Shown: positions 20,346 through 32,779 of the stretch, in pieces
Layout of the letters: every line of letters starts with the position of its first letter
Position numbering within the stretch: position 1 is the stretch's first letter
Notes under the pieces: generated by a model
Database searches by the model: none
Seen by the model: only the letters and a program-made list of their open reading frames with translations
Told to the model about the DNA's origin: nothing
Assembly: GCA_015680685.1 (NCBI GenBank)
Contig: MNCI01020127.1
Span: 568,968-632,967 of the forward strand
Reading direction: 5' to 3'
From: Gnetum montanum
Taxonomy: Eukaryota > Streptophyta > Gnetopsida > Gnetales > Gnetaceae
DNA length: 64,000 nucleotides
Position numbers and translations under genes: made by a program

Positions 20346-22378
20346 TATTGGTCAACGTGCAATAAACCAAACCTTTCCAGGAGCTTAGGATAGCCAATAC
20401 ACATGCTACCTCTCTTGATGGACAACCCTGCTCACTATTTTGGATCTCCTCCTTCCAACTTAGTCATGGAGGAGATGGCTACCTATGCTAACCATTCTAG
20501 GCCCTAAGTTCTTTTTAAATTTTTTTTTACACTTTCTTTTTATTTTACACATTCTTTCAACTTTTCTTTTCTTTTTTACACCATTGTTCATGTTTTTACT
20601 ATTTCTTTGTTTACTTGATTTACTTTTATTTTTTATCTAATAAGTGCTCATGATGGTGGATTAAATTATATCATATTGATTGCTAATGTTTGGTTTTTAC
20701 CTTTGAATTATGGTGTTGATATTAAGGTATGGTTCTTTTGGTAAAATAGGCAATGACTCCACACCATCCACTCATCCATACAACTCTATGGTCTACTTTG
20801 GATTTTAACTGTACAGTCCCCTTTTTCTAAGTAAACTTGTTAATGAATTCATGGCTAGGTATTTTTCAAACCAGGGAAAGACTCAAAGGATGAAAAGGGT
20901 GTGACTGCAAGGGGATTCAATGCATTGGTGTTGGACATTCTCTTGGGTGCTTGGATGCTTTTTCTTGGGTTTTCTGTGATTCTGATATTGTTCAAATATT
21001 AGGAAGTTGAGTGTATAAAAATAAGTCTTTGCATGGTGTGGTTCTCACACATAAACATAAAAAAAAGAGAAAAAGGTGAGAATTCAAAGCACACCCCTTA
21101 GACATAATAAAGTAATATGGGCTACAAGCATTGGTTATGGCACTGGAAAGACATGTTACCCTTGCTTGAAGGTTCCCTCTAACTAAGGCCCTTTATCGCT
21201 TCCTGCTTCTCCATCTCACTCTCCTAAGAATGGTGGTGACTTTTTGTGGAATAATTCTTGTTGCTTCAAGTGAATGGATTGGCCAAGTGTATTGATGTGA
21301 GGTCACTGGATGTGATTTGTTTGAGTCTGTATTTGGGATGAGTTCTACTCAATCACATTAACCATGAAATACACAAGGGACTTTACACAACTTTGTTCTT
21401 GGGATTCCATTACATTCTCTCCTCTCCATTCTTCTTTCCATTTTCCACCTCATTGTTGACTTTATCATTAGTCCATTTTTGGGTTGATGCATTGTATTTC
21501 TTTGGTGAATTCTTGTGGGTAAGTTTTTAACTCTTGCTTGCAAATGACATTCCTAAAGCCTACGGACTCTTTAGTTTGTGGGTTTGTCAAGGCATAAAAG
21601 GCATGAGCCTGCTTTGGGGAGGACCCACTAGCATTCCTTTTTGGTTCAATTGTTAAGTTCTTTTCCTTAAACATTTCCTGCAATCAATAATCTCTTATTT
21701 CATCCCCATCCATGATATCCATTTTATTGGCGTTGCCATTGTTATTTTTTCCCATCTTTCTTGTTCCTCATATTTTTCCATCTTATAGCTACCAGAGGTT
21801 CATTGTTAGTCATGGGGGCCTTAGCACACTCCATTTTACTATTCTCCTAACCTACACCTTGGGTAGTCACCTGTGATAAATCTCCAAACCAATTTTTTCC
21901 ATAACCACAACTTAGCCAATGCAGTTAATATTGAGGCAAGGTATCAACTGCATTATGGTTTATCTATCCTTGCTCATTTTTGACTATGTTGTGTGTGCAG
22001 ATGGTGATCATACAAACAATGGACTGGGCTTGGAGGAAGCACTTAGGATGGACCAAAATTGGAGCATTTACGAAAGGAGCAAGTCTAGTGGTGTGGCTAT
22101 GGATAAAAAATGGAAGACGCAATCTTAGCATTGGCGGCAACACACTTCATTTTCTCTCTCTCTTTCTCTAGAAGCTGCCAAATAAAAGCTTGGATGTCAT
22201 TTTATGTACGATTGTTCACCATAATGGTCATGAACACTAATGTTGTAATATGCTTATTAATCCATTCATTGGGCACGTTGAGTCTGTCATCCCATTCCAT
22301 TGTTAGTTGTCAATTAGTCAATAATCCCATACCTTGCCAATATTTTGTAAAAAACTTGAGGATGAGTTTTCATTCATT
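20346..22378 (+). other. 3' non-coding tail of element F
   Basis: About 2 kb without a convincing ORF. It contains a T-rich tract (20510-20640) and a conserved block at about 21080-21210 (ACACCCCTTAGAC ... AAGACATGTTACCC ... TCTAACTAAGGCCC) that recurs in elements G and H. Further shared blocks are GGTCACTGGATG (21300) and GGCATGAGCCTGCTTTGGG (21600). Athila elements often carry an env-like ORF here; F has none. Confidence 0.7.
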
Positions 22379-22388
22379 CATGGGGGTA
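22379..22388 (+). promoter_or_regulatory. polypurine tract candidate of F
   Basis: catgggggta directly before the 3' LTR. It is short and interrupted, but its position matches the purine tract that primes plus-strand synthesis; element H has gtggggata at the same place. Confidence 0.5.
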
Positions 22389-23397
22389 TGATGAGAGCGG
22401 TTACTCTAGCAGTTACTCTAATTACTTTAGTGGTTTCTCTAGTTTTTACTCTAGTAGTTATTCTAATTATTAGAGTGGTTACTCTAGCGATTACTTTAGT
22501 AGTTATTCTAATTATTAGAGTGGTTACTCTAGCNNNNNNNNNNNNNNNNNNNNNNNNNNNNNNNNNNNNNNNNNNNNNNNNNNNNNNNNNNNNNTACTCT
22601 AATTATTAGAGTAGTTTCTCCCAAGCTTATAAATATAGTGCCCAGGCGCACAATTGAGAAGAAGTCTTTTAGCAGTCAAGTAGCGAAACTCTGTTAGTCT
22701 ATTTGAAAGTTAGAGTATTTTCCCAGTGCCTGTAGTAGAAGGTCTAAGTGTGGATGGATCTTTATTCGAGCATTGTGTACTCAAGCACACCTTGTGTACA
22801 ACAATAAAGACGAGCTCTTTAATTTATCCTTTCAACACTTGATATTTGTTTTCTTACGCATTTCTTTTATTTTATTTTCTTATGTATTTATTTTATTCTA
22901 TTTTATTTTATGCACTTTACATTTCTGTTATTAGCACAACAATTCATTTTTATCAATTAAGCAAATCATGAAATTACATAAGCACGACCACTTCGAGCAT
23001 GTGTGTAACACTTGGTAACCCAGTAACAATTAGCATTTGGTAATCCCAGCAATGTTGCACTAGTTCAGGATGTGTACAGCCAGTGGGAAAAGATGCTGGT
23101 GTTAAGATTAGTTAGAACTTAGTTAATGAGTAGTTAAGTTAAATTAGTCACTTAGTTACCTCTCTCCTTCCCTACCAGCGCAGGACATAAAAACATAAAA
23201 GCTATAAAAATCATATGCCTCAAGCTTACTTAACCATACAATCATGACATATAGGTAAGCTTGGGAAGACAATGATTAGCCAACCCATCCTTGTTCCACA
23301 AGGGTGCATAAGCACTTAGTCCTTGGAATTCGACTGGATTTTGCATGAAATGCTCGTACTCGTATGGTTGGGTGTAGGGTTACCTCACCACTCATCA
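22389..23397 (+). repeat. 3' LTR of element F (contains gap)
   Basis: Begins TGATGAGAGCGG and ends CTCATCA, homologous along its length to 13312-14209. The palindromic U3 array is longer here (22395-22615) and contains a 61-base N run at 22534-22594, probably because the tandem repeat could not be assembled. TATAAATA at 22628-22635, AATAAAG near 22804. By eye the two LTRs differ at roughly one base in fifteen outside the array, so insertion is not recent. Confidence 0.9.
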
Positions 23398-24260
23398 ATA
23401 AGGCATTGGAATGTTGTAGGGGCATTGCATAGGCCTAACAACATCTTTCTATATGTGAAAGTTCCCCAGGAACTCATAAATGTGGTTTTAGCCTAATCCT
23501 CTATTGCTATTTGGATTTGGTTATAGTCACTATAGCCATCCAAAAAACTATAGTAACAATGCTCAAAAATGGTGTGTAACACCTAGTTTACAAATGGCAA
23601 AGAAAAAAGATCCTTGAATGTTAGCATGTTTAATAGCCTAAAATTGATGCAGACCCTCTATTCCCACCTTTCTTTAGCACTATCATAAGTGGCCTGGCCC
23701 ACTCACTATTTGCAATAAGATAGATGAACACCACCTTGAGGAGTTGTTTAATTTCCTCTTTAATGATCTACTTTAGTTTGGGGTTCAACTACCTCTATGG
23801 TTACCTCTTTGGTTTCATAAAGGAATCTATGTAAATTTGATGTTAGCATATCCTTGGATGAATTCTAGTTAGCTCATGATATGACCAAGTAAAGGTTGTT
23901 GGCCATTTGTTAACCACCTCCAATAGCTTCTTTTTTTTTTTGCATAAGAGCAAGGTCAACATTGATAATGACTGGCTTGCCATTTTAAAAAAAAAGCGTA
24001 TTTCATTATGATTTGTAGAGTTTTTAACTCAAGGGGCTCTTATTTAAAGCTCTTAGGAAGTTTTAGCTCTCCCTTATTAGTGTCATCAGGTTCATTGAAG
24101 TGTTGGTGATGAACTTGCTCCAGTTCATCTATGCCTTCAATGTAGGCACTTGTTAGGCTCTCAGTTTGTTTCATGCACAATATTTAACTACTTTTAGATT
24201 TAGCTATCAGTTACTAGGTGTCCTCTTATTTTGTGGTTTCTATGTATAGATACCTTTGAA
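23398..24260 (-). pseudogene. pol (RT): Athila reverse transcriptase, N-terminal part (element E)
   Basis: On the minus strand: fingers and palm of RT, with FWMAIVTITKSK (YSFLDGYSGYNQI region) near 23560-23520, a SSWGTFTYRKMLLGLCNAPTTFQ block at 23480-23410, ending at the edge of element F and continuing at 13311. Stops are frequent. Supported by colinear homology to F and G. Confidence 0.75.
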
Positions 24261-24399
24261 TCCTTGTAACATCTGCACACTACCTGCATACTATAATTAT
24301 TGTACTTTTAACTATTCATAATTTCTACATGCAATGGCACCCTATGTCATTATATGCAATGTATGGAAGGTGCTTCCTCTCTATTTTTCCAAAGTTATT

Positions 24400-24760
24400 T
24401 TCCTTGAAAATCTCCAAGGAGAGGTCTCTAATTCCCAACTGCACATCTATTATGCTTAGCCAAGTCCTTCCCATGATGATTAGAAAGTCTCCCTTGTAGT
24501 TGTCTACTCAAATCACTAGGAAGTTAGTAGGATATGACCATCCACAAACAATGATCACAATGTCCTCCATCAATCCCAAGGGAATGGTGATGGAATGATT
24601 TTCTAACTCAAGATGAATGTTGCTCTTTTTGAGAGGAGGCAGGTTCCAAGCTTTGTACATTTCATGAGAGATCAAATTGACACCAGAACCTATGTCCAAA
24701 AGAGCCTTGCAAGGCTCCTTTAAATGATTTGTAAATAAATGAGGGGCCTTCTAGGATTAG
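24400..24760 (-). pseudogene. pol (PR): Athila aspartic protease (element E)
   Basis: On the minus strand the frame 24699-24508 reads DIGSGVNLISHEMYKAWNLPPLKKSN, the Athila protease active-site region, with DIG in place of DSG. The second half (LGLMEDIVIIVCGWSYPTNFLVI) matches F. The first Asp is kept. Confidence 0.8.
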
Positions 24761-27336
24761 ATCTCTTCATGGGAAGGTGGCCAACCTTTATCCAATTTGT
24801 GACCCAATGGATCAACATTATAGTATGCACTTTGGTAGGTGTATAGTTTGAAGGGATCTTGAAGGATGTTGCAGAAGAGGAAGGAGAAGTAGAATCAACC
24901 ACCACAAGTGTGTGTGAGGGCTTAGTAGGATTGTAAATTTAGAACATGGTTATTTTCAAGGCTTATTATTCAAACCACTTAGTTGGGGAACTAGCTATAA
25001 GTTAATAGTCCTTGTGACATTTCTTTGTTATGGCTAGGATGGAATTTTTCCCTGCATAGATGAAGTGGGTAGCAACTAAGTTGAGGGTGGAGGTATAAGT
25101 GTAGAAGGATGAAAAGGGTAATATGGAAATGGGGACTCCCCTCTTGGAGATTGTGCTCTAAATTACTTAGAAGTGTAGTAGTAGTGCTAGAAAAAGGCAT
25201 GATTGGAAGAGTCATGCAAAGAAATGGGTTGCTAATTATAGTACTCATATGAATTTAACTATCAATAAGGATATTGCTACCTTGGTGGTGGAATCCCTCA
25301 TGACAGTGGGTGTTACCACTGTTGGTAATGCTTGTGAGGTTAAGGTGGAGCTCCACTTGGATAGTAGGCTTGTTGGTGGAATTGCTTATAGTTTCCTTGA
25401 GGATAAGATAACCTCTTAGGTGCTTACCGTTTCACCAATCTAGGATTCAAAGTGTATACCCAAGGTTTCTGCAAATGTGACATCTGCTCATAGTGGTAGA
25501 TGTCACATCCACCATCCTCATCTATCATGCAATCCACAACATCTTCAATGGTAGTAGCTTTGCCCTTACCCCTCTCATGGTCATATTCAACTTCCTTCAT
25601 GATCTCTACCTTGCTCTTTGGACTTCTCTGCAATTTTGAGAGTAGTTTAGTACTTTTCATCTAAAGAGCCCCACATTTTTTCTATCTTAGCTAATATTTT
25701 AGAAATAGATTTTTTGTATCAACAAGGTCTTATGTTGCACCACTTCATCAAGTGATGCCTCTTCCTCATTGTCACAAAATTGAACCTTCCTTTCGTGGAT
25801 GGAAGGATCCTAGTTGTATTCCTTTATACTTTCTATTTTTTTCAACTCACCTTTTTCTTTGGCCACTTACTTAATCAGCCTTTGGATCTAATGGGATCTT
25901 AATTTTGAAAGCCTTCCTTGGGCATATATCCTAAGAGTTCTCCTCATCTCTGTTATAATCCCATCTATGATATGGCATAGCTGCTTCCTTTGAGAAAAGC
26001 CATGGCCTAGGCATTCGTGCAATTGAGAGTAATATCTGTTCATGGCTACATCTAAGGATTCATGTGTTCCTTGCTTCGACCCTTGGATTTGCTTCCTTAG
26101 ATTAGACACTTAGGACTATGTTTGATACTTGTCATTGAAGAGTTCAAGTATCATACAACATTGTCTAATTGATTTCAATTCTAAGGACTAGTACTAGCTT
26201 TTAGCCTCCTCGATGAGTGTCCTAGGGAATAGCTTAAATTTTTTCCATTTGTTCTTAATGTTTTGTAAGACACATGCATCATGAAAAGCTTGGAGATGGT
26301 TCTATGAATCAAAATTGCATTCCCCTTCAAACTTGGGGATATTATTCATGTCCAACCATTTGATTTAGCTATATTTCACATGCTTTATTGGAATCCTTAT
26401 TACCTTTGCAATGTTTAGCATATTTCTGGTTGCAAGCAAAGGCTCATCATAGTCATGACCCTTTTGATGGCCATGATGCCTATGATGCCCCATGCTATCT
26501 CTTCATTCATGATGGTTGGCATCCCTTGATTGTCCATGTCCCTAATCTCTAATGTTTTGGTGGGGTCTATGATCATATTTGTCCTATCGGTCACCTCCAT
26601 CATGATCTCTTCCTCTTTGGCTTTGGTCAAAGTTGGAGGAAGAAGAAGATAAAGTAAAGAAGGTGAAGAGGATAGAGGACTAGCACTAGAATGGTGCTTG
26701 CAACTTCCTCTCCTTTGGTCTCAACCACGATCATCATGTTTGTCTTTCTCATGGTGCTTATCATTATTCCTACATTGACTCCCTACTTTGGAGCCTCCAT
26801 GGTCATGGAACCCAATCTTCCTTTATAGTTGACCTTAAATTCTAGTTCAGTGCTCCTTCATCAAAGAAGAGGGGAGGAGAATTAGTATTTTTAGAATCCC
26901 TAAAGAAGGGATCCTCTCCTTCCTTTTGGCTTAATAGGAACATGGGGCTTGTGAACCGTTTGCTCTTTGATGCCTCATAAAATACCTCTATGTATCGATC
27001 TTTCTTTTGCTAAGCCTTCATGGAATGATAATCTTGATAGTCATGATCTTGCATAGAATACTTAGCATTGACTCGTGCGATGCCCAATCTCATGAAACTG
27101 TGGAGCAGCATCGTAGGAACAGATCGATTGAGTGGCAACATGATGTTGCCCTCTATGTTCCTCCATCATAGTTGTTCATCCTAGTGCAGGATGAAGGTGA
27201 AATTTGAAATATACTCATTTGAATGAGTATAGACCATCTTGCATTACTGGGGCATGGGTGGTTTTAGGAGTTCCTACCTTTGATTGAAAGTGTTCTTGAA
27301 TAGCAGCAGAGATTCTTCCCTATGAGAAGAAGCCAT
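24761..27336 (-). pseudogene. gag: Athila gag, broken (element E)
   Basis: On the minus strand, ATG at 27336 (MASSHREESLLLFK). The capsid core is visible at 26330-25890, including NLRKQIQGSKQGTHESLDVAMNRYYSQLHECLGHGFSQRKQL, and the zinc-like CDIYHYEQ at about 25505-25480 (second Cys changed). A His/Asp/Arg-rich segment near 26800-26450 precedes the core and a Pro/Tyr-rich tail (25380-25000) follows. Many stops. Confidence 0.8.
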
Positions 27337-27459
27337 ATTAGTTCTAAAGAAAAATAGTGTGCTCTTGTTATTATTATTTTTCTTACTGATTTTGAATTTA
27401 AGGTTTGATACAACATCAATGGATAATTTCAATAACTTCTAGATAGCACACATAGCTAA

Positions 27460-27484
27460 CTAAAGTCCCCAACAACTATGTCAA
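27460..27484 (-). promoter_or_regulatory. Athila-type primer binding site of E
   Basis: On the minus strand the LTR end ATTGCTCATCA is followed by TTGACATAGTTGTTGGGGAC, a mutated form of the GCGTCGTTGCCGGGGA site of element F. Confidence 0.7.
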
Positions 27485-27996
27485 TGATGAGCAATGATCA
27501 ATCCCTATATCCAACCATACAAATCACTAGCATTCACTAAGTGATTCGATCGAATTCTATAGACTTGAGCCCTCTAAGTACACATTAACTAGGTAGCAAA
27601 TATCAAGGATGTGACCATTGTCTTCCCAGTTCCACTTGTGATGTACAATGGTATGGTTACGTGTAATTGAGGCATATGATTTGTATAACTTTTTTGTTTT
27701 TTTTATTAAATTCACCTAAGTATAGAAAATGAGGTAATTAAATGTTTAATTAATCTAGTAACTAATTAATGCCTTAACTAATGGTAACATAAGTATCCAA
27801 TCCCATCCACTGTACACATCCTAAACATATTGTAATGCTATTAGGTTACCAAGCATAAGTGTTATTGGGATTACCAAGTATTAACATATGTATGAGATGG
27901 TCATACTTATGCTCATTAATTACTTTCTATTAGTTAATTAATCAAATGCATGGACATAAATTTTGTGAATAGTAAATGCATTAAGGAATCATACAC
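27485..27996 (-). repeat. truncated 5' LTR of element E (minus strand)
   Basis: The 3' half of an Athila LTR: minus-strand sequence matches the R-U5 part of the F LTR (ATGCATTT..., GGTAATCCCAATAACACTTATGC, TGTACACAGTGGATGGGAT, AAAATCATATGCCTCA-like). Similarity stops near 27996, where U3 and TATA box should follow. The U3 half was lost. Confidence 0.75.
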
Positions 27997-28867
27997 ACAT
28001 TTTTTTTGTAGATGTGTCTACAACCACAAGCACCTAATGCCCACCAGTATTGAATTGGATGCAAAATAATGGTTTTCCCAATTCAAGAAATTCATCCAAG
28101 TAAAAAAATTTTAACCTCTTCAATAAAGTCCTTCTCTACCATGAAGACATCAATGTCTTCTTCAACCAATGTATCACTTTCAAAATTGATGATGTCTTTT
28201 TGTGGGTTTCTTTGCTTTATGTGTCTATTGGTTCTTTTGGCTTTGTTTCATCTAACTCTCAAGGGACTTTCCAAATGCTTGAAACATAGGATGATAAGAA
28301 ATATTTTACTAAAGCTTGATAATCAACAATAGATTTTTGAAGTTGCTTAAGGTACATGATGTACACATCAATGACATCATCATCAAGCCATTATTTCCAC
28401 CCAAGTTGATATATCAACCTGAAAGACAATCATGTGGCAATGCATGGAGGAAACACTAACATAACAAGCACTTCACTATCAAAACTGCCTATGAAGAGCA
28501 ACCACATCACTCTATTAATTATCCCACATGATTAACTAATCAAGGTAATGAAGTTTTCAGGCTTCATTTTTTGAATTGTACTAGAAGGTTGATCAATGGG
28601 GCTATTGAAGTCTACATCAACTACAAATGAACATTCATAAGATCAAAGTCAACAAACATAAATAAGTGACCAAACAAGTTTACATACACATTCTTTTATT
28701 TGGATAATCTTGTTTAGATACTTATTTTTTGTCTCCTTCAACTAAATCAAATAATCTTTTGGCAACTTTAATTACTAGCATATCAGTCATTTCTTCTCAA
28801 CACATGTATAATACAAAGACCATTAGAATTTTCAAAGATATTAATAATGTATTAAAACTACAAGGTT
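27997..28867. other. unassigned sequence between E and G
   Basis: No retroelement motif is recognised. On the minus strand short open stretches exist, for example FESDTLVEEDIDVFMVEKDF at about 28195-28135, and a hydrophobic one near 28510-28400. They may be exons or fragments of the same unknown gene as 28868-29341. Confidence 0.35.
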
Positions 28868-29341
28868 TTATAACATGACACAAACCTCTGATAGTGTTGA
28901 CTGCTTTGACATTAATGTCTCTACTATCATAAATGTTGAATGTAGCATTTTTAAGATGATCATTTGTTTATTTAGTATGAAAATTTGGTTGGTCATTTTT
29001 TCATTTTGAGCAATCAACTTATGGATACAACTATTTTCTTTAGCTACATAATTCTTAATTTTGACCTCTAATTACATGTTTTTTTCTATCAAATGAGACT
29101 TGTATGATTTTAGCTCCTCCATAGCATTCCAAAGTGCTATATTTCTTTGACAATAATTATTTAATGTCTCAATCACATGTTCCAACTTACCCTTGATGGA
29201 TTAATGAGAGCGTTTTTCATGTTGGCAACCTTCATCAACAGCCTGGCTATAATGCTCTTTTATAAAATAGGAGGTCTCACCTTTCTTGGACACTGATGGA
29301 CTCTTGAATATGCTTGTAGTATCTAGGTTGACTATTTCATG
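28868..29341 (-). pseudogene. unknown coiled-coil-like coding remnant
   Basis: The minus strand gives 158 codons in one frame with only two internal stops (TAA at about 29210 and TAA at about 29085), ending TAA at 28868-28870. The peptide is rich in Lys, Glu, Asn and Leu, with stretches such as GKLEHVIETLNNYCQRN and WNAMEELKSYKSHLIEKN that have heptad-like spacing, suggesting a coiled coil. It looks unlike gag, pol or LTR sequence in this window. It could be a degraded extra ORF of another retroelement or a host gene fragment. No function is proposed. Confidence 0.4.
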
Positions 29342-29348
29342 AAGTTGA

Positions 29349-30158
29349 TGATGAGTTATCATTGTTGGACCGCATCGACGGGATCTTGGCGATGTAGGGT
29401 TTGATGCATTGATGTGTACCTATCGATGTGGTACCTTTTCTCCACCTATAAACATGCACCTACCCACCGTATTTATGATAATCTTTCATAGTTATAGCGA
29501 AGCTCTTGTAGTTTTTCCTTCCAACAGTTAGAATATTTTCTGAGTGCCCATAGTAGGAGTCAAAGAGTGTACAGATGTTTATTTAAGCACTAATGTACCT
29601 TAGCACCTCAATGTGAATAGTAATAAAGATGAGCTTTTCTAATCAAACCTTGTAGCAGTTGGAATAGGTTAATTATTTTCTCTATGCATTTAATATTCAT
29701 GCAATTTACTTTAATATTTTAAGTAATTAATTAATATTGATTAAATAGCGAGCATAGGTATGACCACTTTGATCATACGTTTAATGCTCAGTAATCCTAG
29801 TAGCACTTAACGCTTGGTAACACAATGATGTTATAACTTGTTTAGGATGTGTATCAAAAGTGGAAATAGATGCTTATGTTAGGTTATTAGATTAAGTAAG
29901 AAATTAAATACTTTTATTCTTGTTCTTAGGCAACTTAAACCCATAAAATATAAAATGATAAAAATCATATGCCTTAGTTACACTTAATCATACACTTGCA
30001 CTTCACAAGTGGAACTGGAAAGACAACAATTACCTAGTTAGATTCACCTCCTAGAACTAGTGTATTTAGAAACCTAAAGTCTTCAAAATTTGATCGAATT
30101 GCTAAGTGTATGCTAGACATTCATATGGTTTGGAGTATGGTATACTTGTCGCTCATCA
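29349..30158 (+). repeat. 5' LTR of element G
   Basis: Begins TGATGAGTTATCATTG and ends TTGTCGCTCATCA. TATA-like CTATAAACATG at about 29439-29449; AATAAAG near 29621. The R-U5 part matches the other Athila LTRs (AAAATCATATGCCTTAG, CATATGGTTTGG). U3 is distinct, with GATG/CATCGA-rich sequence at 29370-29430. Confidence 0.85.
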
Positions 30159-30159
30159 T

Positions 30160-30178
30160 TAGCATTGTTGCCAGGGAC
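30160..30178 (+). promoter_or_regulatory. Athila-type primer binding site of G
   Basis: TAGCATTGTTGCCAGGGAC right after the LTR, a C-to-T decayed form of the site in F (TAGCGTCGTTGCCGGGGAC). The changes are at CG positions. Confidence 0.75.
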
Positions 30179-30313
30179 TTTAGTTAGCTACGTGCACTAT
30201 CTAGGACTTAGTGAAAATTATTCAACATCGTTGGAATGAACCTTAAAGTCATAGCCATTTAAGATAGTAATAAAATTTATCAAAGCACACTAATATTTTC
30301 TTCTAATCAAAAG

Positions 30314-32510
30314 ATGTCTTCTTTTCATAGGGATGATTCTCCACCAAGGTTCAAGCATACATCTAATTAACAAAGGGATGAATGGTCAAATCCACTAATG
30401 CCCCAACAATGTAGAGTCATACATACACATCCTAATGAGTATGTTTCAGATTTCACCTTCATCCTGCATTAGGATGAATAGTCGCAAGGGAGGGATATGA
30501 AGGGTAACATTATGTTGCTTTCCAATTGATTAGTTCATGTGATGCTGCATCAAACTCTTATGAGGTCGAGCATACAAGGGCTTAATGCTAAATATTCTTT
30601 GTAAGATCATGACTATTGGGATTACCATCCCAATAAAGCATAATGTAAAAGAAATTAATAATAGGAGAGGCATTATGAAGCTTTAAAGGGAAAAAATTTT
30701 AATAATCCCTTATTCCTATTGGGCCAAAAAGATAGTGAGGATTCCTTCTTTAGGGATTCTCATTTCATTAACTTTCCTTCCCTTGGTTTTGATGAAGAGT
30801 GCTTAAACCAAAACTATAGTCCATTTTAAAAAATCTTGGTTTAGGCAAGAATAGTTCCCATGATCACGGGGGATCCAAGGTAGGAGTCATGACAAGGATA
30901 AGAATAGACATCATGGTGATGATCATGGCGATGACCACAAAAGATGAAGTGGCAGGCATTGTGTTGGTACTAGTCCTTCTTCCTCTTTACCTTCATCATC
31001 CTCTTCTTTCTCCTCTAGCTTCGCCTAAAGCTGTAAAGGACGTGACCATAATAGAGGTGACTGGTAGGACAAAGATGATTATAGGGCTTGTCAGAATAAT
31101 TGAGATCAAGGGCATGGGTGATTAAGGAAGGTTTACCATCATGAAAGAAGGGGAAGTAAAGGGTTCCATGGGCATCATGGCCATTACAGAGACTATGACC
31201 ATGATGAGCCTTTTCTTGCAACTTGAAACATGCTAAACATTGTAGAGGTAGTAAGAATTCCAACAAGGCATGTGAAAGATAGCAAAATCAAGCAGTTGGA
31301 TATGAACAATATTCCCAAGTTCAAAGGGGGATACAACTTAGATTCACAAAACCATTTTCAAGCCTTTCACAATGCCTATGCCTTATAGAACGTGGAGAAC
31401 AGATGCCATAAATTAAATCTATTACCAAGGACACTCATCAAAGAGGCTAAAGTTGGTATCAATCTTTGGAGTCAAAATCAATCTGTCGATGGAGTATGAT
31501 GCTTTAGCTCTTCAATGAAAAGTATCAAATGTACTCTCAAGCGTCCAACCTAAGAAAGTAGATCCAAGATTGGAACTAGGGAACACATGAATCCTTGGAT
31601 GCAGCCATGGCATGGTGCTATTATCTTTTACATTGATGTCCTAGCCATGGTTATTCTCAAAGGGAGTAGCTTTGCCATATCATAGATGGGCTCCAGACAA
31701 AAACACAGAGACCTCTTGGGGTCTATTCCCATGGAAGGCTTTTAAAATTAAGGATCCATCATATTCAAAGGTTGATAGAGTAGGTTTCCAAGGAAGAAGG
31801 AGAGTTGAGAATCCTTCCATTAGAAAAGGGAAAGTTTGGTTCTATGAAAAGGAGGAGGAGGCACCACTTGATGAGGTGGTGCAATGAAAGACCTTGCTAA
31901 TTTAGAAGTCTATTTTTGAAATTCCAAACAAGGTAGATAAAATTTTGGACTCTTTAGATGAAAAGTTCCAAACCGCTGTGAAAATAGCAAAGGAATCCAA
32001 AGAGAAAAGTAGTGATCATGATCATAGGAGAAGGAAGGAAGCTAAAAATGCCCACCAAAGGGATAAGGGCAAGGTTGCTGCATTATAGTAGGTTGTGGAG
32101 ATTGAAACAGATGATAATGGTGGGTGTGACATCTGCCAATATGAACATCCTAAGAAATTTTTCTCTATTGTGTCACACTTGTAGGAGTTTGGGGTATACG
32201 CTTTAAATCCTAGACTAGCAAGAAGGCAAGCACCTAGAAGATTGCCTTTACCCTAGGAAATTCCACTAGTAACAAGCCTAATATCCAAGTGGTGCTCCAC
32301 CAAACCCTTATGAGCAGTACCATCAGTGGCAGCACCCACAATCATGGGGGATGCCACCATGAAGGTAGAAATACCCTTATAAGTAGCCTAATCCATATGG
32401 GTACTATGTTTACTAGCCCATTTCTCCATGTGACTCTTCTAGTCATGCTTCATTTCAACATTAGTACTACCCTCTTGATTACTACATAGTCCTATCTGCA
32501 AGAAGGGAAC
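30314..32510 (+). pseudogene. gag: Athila gag, broken (element G)
   Basis: ATG at 30314 (MSSFHRDDSPPRFK). The core at 31295-31720 matches F and E (LDMNNIPKFKGGYNLDSQNHFQAFHNAYAL, then SNLRKxIQDWN, ESLDAAMAWCYYLLH). Zinc-like CDICQYEHPKKFF near 32125-32165; Pro/Tyr-rich tail after 32220. Asp/His-rich repeats at 30880-31200. Numerous stops and shifts. Confidence 0.8.
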
Positions 32511-32779
32511 CCCCATTTTCTCATTATGCTTCTCATCCTTTTTCACATGTTCCAAAATTCCAGCATAGCTACAACAACATAATGCTACCATGGATGTTAA
32601 CTTACAACTGACTCCTCAACCAAGTGGTTCAAAAATCAAATCCCAAAAAGACTATTCTTCCAAACTAATAATTCTACAAAGCCCTCATAGACTTATGCAA
32701 TTGATAGTCTTGCTTCTTCCTTATCCTTTGCATCCATACCATTAGAGTTCCCTTTAAACCAAACATCTCCCAAAGTGCA

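Larger units (their letters stand above)
13312..23397 (+). mobile_element. element F: complete Athila retrotransposon nested in E
   Basis: 10.1 kb with two LTRs (13312-14209 and 22389-23397), primer site, gag, protease, RT, RNase H, integrase, a 2 kb non-coding tail and a short purine tract before the 3' LTR. It interrupts the RT gene of element E, whose two halves flank it. A clear 5-bp target duplication is not seen (GATCA before, ATAAG after), perhaps through mutation or because the flanks recombined. All genes are broken, and RT has lost an internal segment. Confidence 0.9.
8745..27996 (-). mobile_element. element E: minus-strand Athila retrotransposon, split by D and F
   Basis: Read on the minus strand: truncated 5' LTR 27996-27485, primer site, gag (from 27336), protease (about 24700), RT (24260-23398 then 13311-12890), RNase H, integrase (12470-11695 then 9796-9226) and 3' tail to about 8745. 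The Tat solo LTR D interrupts integrase between 9796 and 11695; the Athila element F interrupts RT between 13311 and 23398. Removing both restores colinear Athila homology across each junction. It is the oldest layer of this half of the window and is full of stops. Confidence 0.85.

Noticed and set aside
22334-22609. Valine/leucine/isoleucine-rich ORF reading through the N run
   Set aside because: It is the palindromic U3 array of the F 3' LTR; the apparent membrane-like protein is a by-product of the repeat.
13312-23397. Clean 5-bp target duplication for element F
   Set aside because: GATCA and ATAAG flank the ends and do not match; a shifted ATCA overlap would require LTR ends that break the TGAT...ATCA rule.
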